Source of the DNA: Adiantum capillus-veneris
Lineage: Eukaryota > Streptophyta > Polypodiopsida > Polypodiales > Pteridaceae
DNA: 64,000 bases
Assembly (NCBI GenBank): GCA_014529385.2
Contig: CM043965.1
Span: 10,776,412-10,840,411 of the forward strand
Reading direction: 5' to 3'
Below are positions 12,860-22,136 of the stretch, piece after piece (the first letter of the stretch is position 1; each line of letters opens with the position of its first letter). The notes beneath the pieces were generated by a model. That model ran no database searches. It had not been told where the DNA came from and saw only the letters and a program-made list of their open reading frames with translations. The translations under genes were made by a program, and so were the position numbers.

Positions 12860-13078
12860 ATGAATAACCCACATGATGATCATTTCTATCGCTTTCACTC
12901 TGTACGATCTATTAGAATTAACGTATGGATTAGTCGTAAAATACACTTTCAACAACGTATAGTGTTTCTCTTCGGCCCTGAAAGGCTCAATGAAATACTT
13001 CTATCACCGGATCCCATCATACTACCTCTCATAGACTATAACTTTTCTTTTGACGTAAGCGTAGTTATCTTGCTATGA
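12860..13078 (+). CDS. LTR small ORF 1 of element H, unknown protein (72 aa)
   Basis: ATG-started ORF of 72 codons inside the LTR, downstream of the TATA box, so it would sit in the leader of the H transcript. Its last 47 residues align without gaps to the next ORF with 21 identities: an FQ..I..LFG..RLN.I core, then P.ILP.I.Y..S.D. At 14 of those 21 identical residues the two ORFs use different codons, one being Ser TCT versus AGC, which needs at least two base changes. This pattern is expected when protein sequence is conserved by selection. The stop overlaps the next start as ATGA. No signal peptide or known domain is recognised. The right LTR carries the same ORF with one Glu-to-Lys change. 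The function is unknown. Confidence 0.5.
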   Translation: MNNPHDDHFYRFHSVRSIRINVWISRKIHFQQRIVFLFGPERLNEILLSPDPIILPLIDYNFSFDVSVVILL

Positions 13079-13287
13079 ACCAAGAGGATTTGTACACACA
13101 ATTAATCCCAATCACTAGAAAAAATATATATATTATGGTAAGCACAAAACTACAATTCCAAAGAACAATTCGTAGCCTATTTGGTCAGCCAAGATTGAAT
13201 GCCATTAACTCATCCATTAACCCTTTCATATTACCCATGATACGATATGACCATAGCCTTGATGGTTTCATCTTCGTATTGTTTTGA
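13075..13287 (+). CDS. LTR small ORF 2 of element H, paralogue of ORF 1 (70 aa)
   Basis: This ORF starts in the ATGA overlap with ORF 1 and has 70 codons. It shares the FQ..I..LFG..RLN.I...P.ILP.I.Y core with ORF 1 (45% identity over 47 residues), while the N-terminal 23-25 residues have diverged. The two probably arose by duplication of a roughly 215-bp unit. ORF 2 ends 255 nt before the gag start, so both act as upstream ORFs on the genomic RNA if translated. It is open in both LTR copies. I do not recognise the family. The hydrophobic, aromatic C-terminus may be buried or membrane-associated (inference). Confidence 0.5.
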   Translation: MNQEDLYTQLIPITRKNIYIMVSTKLQFQRTIRSLFGQPRLNAINSSINPFILPMIRYDHSLDGFIFVLF

Positions 13288-13541
13288 CATTCTCTTTTGC
13301 GTTCTTTCTTTGTGTGTGTGAGTGCAAGAGAGAAAGAATGAGTCTTCTTTGATTGAACTTCTTTCCAAACCCTAGTCTTCATGGAATCTATGGTTTAACT
13401 CCTTCATATAGTTTTTGTTGAGTTCTCTCACAAACTCTCACAGCCATAAGCCCGGTGCTTTCCTGGCAAGACCGCAAATTTCTCGACATATTTTTGGTAA
13501 ACCCGACGCGAATCTGCTAGGGCGAGAGTTTGTGGGTAACC

Positions 13542-15917
13542 ATGGGTGATCATGTTGAGCAACAGGGTATGCATTTTGACCCAGCAACAATGCAAATGTT
13601 TCAAGCATTTGCAATGTTCATGCAACAACAACATGCTACTGAAAGAAGGGAGATTTCAGCAACGAAGGCCATACAAGCGGTCGTCAACAGAATGGATCAG
13701 TTCAATGGCAAAGATGTAACCAAGTACTTACGCGAGTATGTGAAGGAGATGGAGCTGCATCGCGTGTCAGAAGGTGAGATGATTCAAAGCTTTGAGCTAG
13801 TTGTTGCTCCAGAAATTAGGGAGCATGTTAGGGCAATTAAAGATGGGCATGGGAGAAATTGGGAAGAACTCAAAGTAGCTTTAAAGGAGGAATATTTCAT
13901 GGAGGACTCTGAGAGAGTGACCAAAAGGACATTCTTAGAATGGGTAGTCAAGCCAAAGCAAGGACTATCAATAACAGAGCTACTTAGGGAATTTGAGCGC
14001 CGCTATGCACAACTCACTAGGACAGAAAGGGCCACACTAGATGCAGAGAAGACAGATCTTTTCTGACAAGCTACAGGTAAAGAGTTTCAAGAAAATTTGG
14101 AGCTTCTTCTTGAAGATAAAGATGCTGAGCAAGGACTAAAGACCGACTGGAATGAGGTTGAAGGTGCTGTCTCACTGCTTGCCAAACGACAAAGAAGAAG
14201 GGACAAGATGGTAGTAAACACTACAAGTCCTTCCACCTCAACTTCTGACAAAATGGTAAAGCCTACTTTTATCGCTCCTAAGTTTGATGAGTCCATGCTA
14301 GATGAGCTTGTGAAGGGAATGCGTGACTTGAAGGTGAAGTTTGCAAAGCTTGAAGAAAAAGGCCAACCATCAGGGCCACTTCCTAGGCAAAGACAACAGC
14401 CCAAAGAAGGGTTTGTTAATAGATGTATTTGGTATGATAGTACAGACCATGTAAGAAGGGATTGTGATGATTTTAGTGATGCTTTGTCAAAAGATGTTGT
14501 CTTTTTTAAGGATGGTAAAATCCACTTAAGAGAGACAGGTCTACCCTTGAGAACTAACTTTGGGAAGGGGGGAATGCAAACCTTAGTTGAAGATATGGCA
14601 ACCAAGCATGCCACCTCTTCAGTTGAGGCAGCTACTTATGGAGTAAAAATTGAACATTTTTGTGATGAAGAGGTGAGTGACCATCATGGTCAAATTTGGC
14701 CAAATGTCATGCAATTAGCTAAAAAGGGAAAGCTTACAAAAGAGATTCTACATGAAGCAGGTGATTACATACGTCTAGAAATAGGATGGAATGATCCAGT
14801 GGACTCATTGTCAGTGCATGCCTACATTACAAAATGCCAACAAAATGAGGCAATTGTAGAAGAGAAGCGCAGACGTGAGAATGCTGATGAAGGACCATCA
14901 AAAAGAGCTTCTAGAAGTGGGGGAAGAAGCGACTCAATGCCTTCTCAAACACCCTCAACACAAGGAGCATCTCCACCTGAAGTACTCATGGAGAAGTCTA
15001 CAACAGGAAAGAAGAAAGAGCCAATGAAAGGTAAGACAAAAGGCCCAACTTATAAACTACAATCTGATATTGAGGTTGCTACAGATTTAAAGAAAGTCTT
15101 GGAGGAAAGGATCTTGAATAGCAAGATTGAGTTTACTCTGGGAGAAGTTCTTGGCATTGCAAAGCGTGAATTCCATGAGGAGATCATTGACATCATCAAG
15201 AGAAAGAGGCAAACCCTTGCTGAAGTTTCTCGTCCACAAGTTGAAGGGGAAACCTCAAAGACACAAGGGATGCAACTGCAAAATAAGAAGAATGATGGAG
15301 CTGTGGTAGAATGCTACCAATCTAGTGGGAGAGTGAAGCAAGTGTATTTCTCAAATGATGATGAAGAAGTTGAAGATATTCCTAGGAGTTACTATTCACG
15401 AAGTCATTGGGCAAGGGCTACTACAAAAACTTTGGTCAAGGTAGGTGATCTTGAAGAGCCATTTGTTGCCTTGATTGACCATGGTTCAGAAATAAACATA
15501 ATGTCAAAGAGTCTCTACAACAAGTGCAAATGGCCGATGGACACAGATCATGGCTGGATGGTAAAAGTGGCAAACAATTCATCCGGTGAATTGTATGCAG
15601 CATGTCCAGGTGTGAAGGTAACAATAGGTGATGTAAAGATTGACCAAAACTTCTTTGTACAGGATACATCTTCATATCATCTCATCCTTGGACAACCCTA
15701 CATTGTGGGAGTTCGAATGGAAACAAAGGTAATGGACGATGGTTCAGCATATGCTAGGATACGTAGCAAAGATGGTAAACGTGCTGTCCAATTCCTCACA
15801 GTTTGTGTAAACCATGAAAGAAATCGTGACAACCTCAGAGAACATCCTCTACCAAAGGTGAGCAAAGAGTTTCATGATCATAGAGAAATGATGGGTTTTG
15901 GCCAAGTACCATTGTAA
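13542..15917 (+). pseudogene. H gag and protease, broken by one stop codon
   Basis: The start ATG at 13542 has a good context (ACCATGG). The capsid-like N-terminal part runs to a TGA at 14064-14066, and the same frame continues to 15917, so one nonsense change (possibly CGA to TGA) splits the ORF. A CCHC zinc knuckle is visible near 14420-14465 as CIWYDSTDHVRRDC, where the expected second Cys is Tyr. The linker contains a YKLQSDIE...KKVLEERIL segment. The retropepsin follows at about 15440-15780, with the active site LIDHGSEINIM at 15471-15503 and ILGQPYI near 15690. Asp-His-Gly instead of Asp-Ser/Thr-Gly is, from memory, usual in a fungal Ty3 lineage. The frame is lost at 15900-15917, where pol continues in another frame. 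Confidence 0.87.
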
Positions 15918-18900
15918 AGCGGGATTGTAGTGGTACAGAAAGAAAAAGGGTCTCGCCTGATCCAAAAATAGGTGAAGCATTTTCAACGAGCTCCTTGGTA
16001 ACAAAGAATGGATCAGTATGTTTTACAAAACTTGAAGATTTGAAGAGATGTGAGAAGCAATATGTGCATAATGTACAAATAGGCATGAAAAAGAGTGGGT
16101 TGCTAGAGCCTACTGAAAATGTTTTGGGTTTGTGTGAACAAGTTTCTTTTGTAGATACTATGGGTGAGCTTGATGCTATAATGAGGTCTAGTTTGCATCT
16201 TGAAAATGAAGTTGTGAAAGTTTGCTCTATGGAAATGTATCAAGTAATAGAAGCCTTTAAAGAAAGCCAAACAGTAGGCCCAAAAGTCCATGTTGAAACT
16301 AAATACAAGAGTGTAGCAAAGAAGGTGAAACCAGTAGCTTCACCCTTACCACCCAACAACAGGGAAAAGATTGAACAGGCTTCTTTACAACCAAGTTTGC
16401 GGAATCCTAAAAAGATCGGGCATACCTTCACAAAGGAGTCTTTTCAAGAGTTGCAGATTGGTTGCGAGGAGTTTCTAACACAGGAGGAGACAAAGTGCTT
16501 CAAAGAAATGCTTTCAAAGCATGGTAAGGCTTTTGCATTTGAGCCACATGAGATAGGATGTGTTGATCCTTATATTGTAGCTCCTATGGTAATTTTCACA
16601 ATACCTCATGTGCCTTGGAATCTGCGGCCTATTCCGGTTCCAAAGGCTCATTTGCCAAAGTTAGTAGAGCTACTGAATGAGAAGATCAAAATGGGAATCT
16701 TGGAGCCTTCTTGTGCTCCATACTCACACAGGTGGTTCACAGTTCCAAAGAAGAATGGTTCTCTACGCTTCATCCAAGATATGCAACCAGTGAACAAGGT
16801 GACAATTAGAAATGTAGGTACAGGTCCAATTGTCGATGAATTTGCAGAGGCGTTTGCAGGGAGAGCAATCTACTCAATGGGGGATCTCTACTCAGGGTAT
16901 GATCAATTTTAGCTTGCAATCGAAAGCAGAGACTTGACAACCATGAGGACACCTTTGGGTTTGGTAAGGATGTGTACCTTGCCACAGGGAGCAACCAACT
17001 CGGTTGCACATATGATGAATGGGATGAATAAGGTCTTACGTGACTTTATTCCTCAAATCACAATGCCTTTCATTGATGATTTGCCTATCAAAGGATGTGA
17101 AGAAAGTTACAAAGATGAAGCTTTGGATCTCAAGGGATGTCGCAGGTTTGTGGTAAATCACATAAATGATTGTGATAAAATTTTGTCTAGGTTGGAAGAA
17201 GTGAATCTTACATTGTCAGGGAAAAAGTCTATGTTTGGTGTCAATGAAGTGCTCATTGTGGGGCACATGTGCGGGCAATATGGTAGGAAACCTTGTCCAT
17301 CAAAGGTAGATGCCATCCAAAGAATGAAAGAAACATGCACTAGCATCACTGAGGTTAGAAGGTTTCTGGGAGCATGTGTCTTCTATGTTATTTGGATTCC
17401 ACATTATGCACATGTAGCTGATCCTCTTTATCAGCTGCTTAGAAAGAATCAAAAGTTTAAATGGACAGAAGCACATGTAAAATCCATGAAAAAGCTAAAG
17501 GAGTTACTCCAGTCAGCAACGACTTTGAGAAAGGTAGACTATGAGTGTCAAAGGCCAGTGATTGTGACAGTAGATACCAGTCCTACAGGGATTGGATGGG
17601 CAATAGGGCAAGATGACAAAGAAGGACACAGGTATGTGGTAAGATTTGGAGCAAAGGTACTAAGTGCTCGCCAAAGAAACTATCCACAGATAAAGAGAGA
17701 GTTATGGGGTATGGTTACAGCCTTGAAAAGTGGAAAAGAGTACCTAATTGGTGCATGTGTGGTTGTAGAAACAGATTGTCTACCACTTCTTGGGATGATT
17801 ACAAGCTGCTCAACACCAGACATTGCTATGTTGCGGTGGATTGCCTACATTAAGTCCTTAAATCCCGAGTTTAAGCACATTGCAGGTAAAGACAATACAG
17901 TGGCAGATATGCTATCAAGGGCAAGGTATGAAGACGAGTCACAAATGATTGATGAGGGAGATGATGTAGGCACAAAATTCTATTCTATCGCTCATGTCAA
18001 AGATAACAATGTCTGCATGACTAATTCACTTGAATTGTTCTTGAAAGATCTTTATGAAGGTGATTGGATTTCTATTGGAAGGTACTTGAGTACTCTAACA
18101 AAACAGGATGATTGGTCTGAACAAGAATTCAAGAGGATACGCAGGAAAGCATATGGGTACTTTTTAAGGGATGGTTACTTGTGGAAGCATCCTAAGCAAA
18201 AGGGTGCTACACCACAATGGGTTATATGTAAAAAAGAGACTCAAGTAAAGCTCATGCAAGAGTTTCATGAGAGTCTATGGGCTGGACACAGGGGTGTGTG
18301 GGCAACCTTTTCCAAGTTGAAAGAAAAATATTGGTGGAAGGGTATGTATAAAGATGTATCTCAGTTTGTAGAGTCATGTGTAACTTGTCAAATGTATTCA
18401 AATGTTCGACATCGTGATGGATTGCACCCTACATATCCACTAGCCATGCACTATAAATGGGTTGTGGATCTAGTCACGATGCCTTTAGGACTCTGGCAGA
18501 TGAGATACTTGGTTCTTGCACGAGAGGACCTAACTAACCAGGTTGAAGGAAGAGCATTAAGAGCTAAGACCACAGAAGCTGTGTGCAAATTCCTTCTTGA
18601 TGAGGTGATTTGTCGTTATGGTTGTGTGGGAAAAATCACTGCAGATCGAGGTGAACTGGATGCCGAAGAAGCAAGGGAGTTCTTTTCTAGATTAGGGATC
18701 AAGCTTTCTCTTACTACAGCTTACAACCCTGAAGGCAATGGAAAGAGTGAAAGAGGGCATCCTCCTATCATCAAAGCTTTGGCCAAGGCTTGCGAAGGAA
18801 GAGTTGGTGAGTGGCCAAAACTGTTACCATATGCTTTATGGGCTGATCGTACAACACATAGCTCAGTAACTGGCTACATGCCTGCGGAGCTAATGTATGG

Positions 18901-19444
18901 TCAAAAGCCAGTGATGCCGATTGAGGATACAATTCCCACATGGAATGTACTACCTTGGCAAGAGGGGCTTAGTAGGGAAGATCTCCTTGCATTGCGTATA
19001 AGGCAACTAGAGAGAAGACCTGGAGACATTGAGGCTGCAAAAGAACGACTCAAAAATGCAAGATTGAAAAACAAGGACTACTTTGATAAGCGACATCGGC
19101 TCAAGAGCAAAGCAATTGACAAAGGTGACTGGGTTTTAGTGTATGATAGTAGCCTTGATAACCAACACACAGTCATGCGTAAGTTTTCAAAAAGATGGTT
19201 TGGACCATATGTTGTAAAACATGTGCATGAAAATGCTACTTACAGCTTGTCTGAACTAGATGGCACAGAAGTAAAGATTCCCATTGCAGAAAAAAGGATC
19301 AAAATGTTTAAGAGAAGAGGAGACAATGATCCAGAAAATGCTGATGAGGAAGAAGAGCAAAACACAGGTGAAGATCAAAGTGAAAATGAAGCTCTGGAAT
19401 CATCCAGTGAAGATGAAAGCAAGGAAGATGTACAAGAGGGCTGA
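15899..19444 (+). pseudogene. H pol: reverse transcriptase, RNase H, integrase
   Basis: Open from about 15899 apart from one TAG at 16910-16912 (DQF*LAIESRD, expected Gln, CAG to TAG). The RT has RPIPVPKAHLPKL, the DLYSGYDQF block with the first catalytic Asp near 16888, LPQGATN near 16981, and FIDD at 17069-17080, in place of YxDD. The RNase H runs from VDTSPTGIGWAI near 17570 through Glu in KRELWG and Asp in ETDCLPLL to KDNTVADMLSR near 17890. The integrase has the zinc-binding H...H...CVTC block at 18265-18390. Its catalytic residues are Asp in VVDLVTMP, Asp in ADRGELD near 18647 and Glu in GNGKSERGH near 18745. A GPY/F-like segment (RWFGPYVV) lies near 19195. The C-terminus is acidic (Glu/Asp/Ser rich) and has no visible chromodomain. 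Normal reading would be as a Gag-Pol fusion; here a frameshift separates the two. Confidence 0.92.
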
Positions 19445-19490
19445 TCTTACAAAGAAATAATTTGGCACATACCGGAGGATGTGCAGGTTT

Positions 19491-19502
19491 AGAGGGGGTG
19501 GA
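19491..19502 (+). other. Polypurine tract of element H
   Basis: AGAGGGGGTGGA lies directly before the right LTR, where the plus-strand primer of reverse transcription is made. Confidence 0.8.
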
Positions 19503-20910
19503 TGTCGTACTGTGACATGTACATAGTGGAAACACATGCTACAAGAGTTATCTTGTAACTTTTTAGATACATAATTATATTTCCTATAATGTACATATGC
19601 ATATTTAAGTATAATAATAAGCCTTCTATCTTATCCTATTATTTTTCTCAAGGGTAACATATCCTTACTTTACCATCAGAAAATACTATGGGAAAAGCAT
19701 CAATAGCTCCGCCTCTTTAACTTGGGGCAAAAAGCATTGATTCTTTATTTCTACTATTTCATTATCATTTCACACCCTAGCTAGATCCTATATCTAGGGT
19801 AAACTCCAATATATATATATATTCTATGTATTTTTTATACTTTTCTTATATTTCTTTTTAAATAGCTACTAGGAGAGAATCAAATCCTAGTGGGACACTA
19901 GGTGGCATGATTTCAAAGATACACTTATTTTAATGCATTATTGCAAGCATGGTTACAAAAATTTGTCAAGGAGAAATGTCATGCTTTCATATGGCATGAG
20001 GTGTCCTTGGGAATTAAATGAAAGTCAAGGCTAAGGAGACCACATGAAGACTTTTGCTGCCATAAATGGACCCTATTTTGATGAATTTTTTACACAAGGT
20101 TCCAATCCGAATTGGAGAATGATTTTTAAATGAAAATCGTAGCTAATGAGCTGAAGTTTCTACCCATGTTTTTATTTTTTTATTTGGAGCTACGGTTGAG
20201 GAGATATGATCAAAATACTGGACCTCAGTCTGCCCACATCATGCAGGGACAGCTCATTTCCAACTTTTCCAATTCCTGTTCACACTGGCTCCTCTCTTCT
20301 TGTGTAAACCCTTGTGGGTTCCCTTCACCTATAAAAGGGGACCTCTTCTTCCTTGGAAGGAACTCAAGCATTCAAGCCATTGATGAGAGGAATTCTTGAG
20401 GGAGTGAGTAGTAATGCCTAATTGTACTTAGCCCCATTAACATAAGCCCAAGCCTACACTTTCTCCTAGAGGAAAACTAGCCATTCTTGTACGCCATCCT
20501 TGGAGGATCAACTCTAATCAAAGAAGGTGTTGTACTTGGCGTATCAATCAAAGTGGAATTATCCACTCTTCTTCTCTCTCCATCAATAATGGTGCCGAAG
20601 GGTTTCAAGTAAGATGTGTTCTACATTGATGTTTTCTTGATTTCTTGTCGTTTTCATTTTCATCTCTAATCCAACATATATATATATATATATATCTAAT
20701 CTCATCTCTTAAACCAAATCTATCTCTTTCACTCTTAGTAATTCATCCTCTCTACAAATTTTAGGTTCTCCTTGCTACAGGTACATCTCTCCCCGCAGTA
20801 TCCTTATTGCCTACGGGCAACAATAGGGCTTGGGAGGGAAACTTCTCATCTCTTCACTTCTCTCATATCTACATTTTTCTCATATCTACATTTCTCACAT
20901 ACTATCCTAG

Positions 20911-21129
20911 ATGAATAACCCACATGATGATCATTTCTATCGCTTTCACTCTGTACGATCTATTAGAATTAACGTATGGATTAGCCGTAAAATACACTTT
21001 CAACAACGTATAGTGTTTCTCTTCGGCCCTAAAAGGCTCAATGAAATACTTCTATCACCGGATCCCATCATACTACCTCTCATAGACTATAACTTTTCTT
21101 TTGACGTAAGCGTAGTTATCTTGCTATGA
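20911..21129 (+). CDS. Second copy of LTR small ORF 1
   Basis: Right-LTR copy of the 72-residue ORF. It is open throughout, with one amino-acid change (Glu to Lys before RLN) and a silent change at a Ser codon. In the right LTR it lies at the 3' end of the element and could be expressed from that LTR's own promoter. Confidence 0.42.
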   Translation: MNNPHDDHFYRFHSVRSIRINVWISRKIHFQQRIVFLFGPKRLNEILLSPDPIILPLIDYNFSFDVSVVILL

Positions 21130-21338
21130 ACCAAGAGGATTTGTACACACAATTAATCCCAATCACTAGAAAAAATATATATATTATGGTAAGCACAAAA
21201 CTACAATTCCAAAGAACAATTCGTAGCCTATTTGGTCAGCCAAGATTGAATGCCATTAACTCATCCATTAACCCTTTCATATTACCCATGATACGATATG
21301 ACCATAGCCTTGATGGTTTCATCTTCGTATTGTTTTGA
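21126..21338 (+). CDS. Second copy of LTR small ORF 2
   Basis: Right-LTR copy of the 70-residue ORF, same ATGA overlap. I see no amino-acid difference from the left copy. Confidence 0.42.
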   Translation: MNQEDLYTQLIPITRKNIYIMVSTKLQFQRTIRSLFGQPRLNAINSSINPFILPMIRYDHSLDGFIFVLF

Positions 21339-21539
21339 CATTCTCTTTTGCGTTCTTTCTTTGTGTGTGTGAGTGCAAGAGAGAAAGAGTGAGTCTTCTT
21401 TGATTGAACTTCTTTCCAAACCCTAGTCTTCATGGCATCTATGGTTTAACTCCTTCATATAGTTTTTGTTGAGTTCTCTCACAAACTCTCACAGCCATAA
21501 GCCCGGTGCTTTCCTGGCAAGACCGCGAATTTCTCGACA

Positions 21540-22080
21540 ACGTAGACAGAGAGACTAGTCACTGGTACGAGCTGATTTCTTTCTTCCTCAAACGCACACG
21601 TACACACAGAATCACAATTATACACACACACACACATATTCTGAACTCCCTATCGAGTTATTCTATTTTATGCTACCCATGGTGTTGCAGCTCCTAGCTT
21701 TTATATCTGCATGTTATGGACCTGCTTGCATATGGGTTATGAATGCCCAAATCATCATTCATACCTTCTCACACAGCAAATTGATGAAGCCCATGCGGAT
21801 CTCTTCATGGAGATCCAAAGAGGAGCGCATGTTGGCATGTGATCATAGGTGTGCCGAGTTTTTTTGTAAGTGCTTCATTAGCCACGTGTAGGCACTTGCA
21901 TCGCATGTGCCACGCACGCACGCACGCACACAAGGCAAAACACTCACATTTGGGTCCAAGAGAAGGATCGAGAAAGAGGAAGCAAGGTAGTAGCAGGGGA
22001 GAGATGGATTCAGAGTAGATGGGGAGGGCGGTTGTGGTTCACTACTACTCCATCTTTCACACGGCACGTGTGAGTTCAGG

Positions 22081-22136
<56 letters not shown>

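Larger units (their letters stand above)
11454..13488 (+). repeat. Left LTR of element H
   Basis: It matches 19503-21539 almost base for base and has TGTCG...CGACA ends. It contains a TATA box at 12281, an (AT)n run near 12620, and two small ORFs at 12860-13287. A possible leader intron lies from a GTAAG donor at 12560 to a TTGCTACAG acceptor ending at 12729. The sequence after the LTR (TTTTTGGTAAACCC) is a poor match to the usual initiator-Met primer site. Confidence 0.93.
11454..21539 (+). mobile_element. Ty3/gypsy LTR retrotransposon 'H', nearly complete
   Basis: About 10.1 kb with direct LTRs of 2035 and 2037 bp that start TGTCG and end CGACA, a 5-bp terminal inverted repeat. The order gag, protease, RT, RNase H, integrase is that of Ty3/gypsy. 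By eye the LTRs differ at only about a dozen sites plus the length of an AT repeat, which points to a recent insertion. No target duplication is visible: the left flank is a stray polypurine-tract fragment and the right flank is unrelated. A chromodomain is not visible at the integrase C-terminus. The protein motifs resemble the Ty3 lineage common in fungi more than the usual plant families (from family knowledge, untested). Confidence 0.93.
19503..21539 (+). repeat. Right LTR of element H
   Basis: Near-identical partner of 11454-13488, with the TATA box at 20330 and the same TGTCG/CGACA ends. The flank after 21539 (ACGTAGAC) is unrelated to the left flank. Confidence 0.93.

Noticed and set aside
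14064-14066. Possible programmed readthrough of TGA in H gag
   Set aside because: The next codons (CAA GCT) are not a known leaky context, the frame is lost again later, and simple mutation of a CGA codon explains it.
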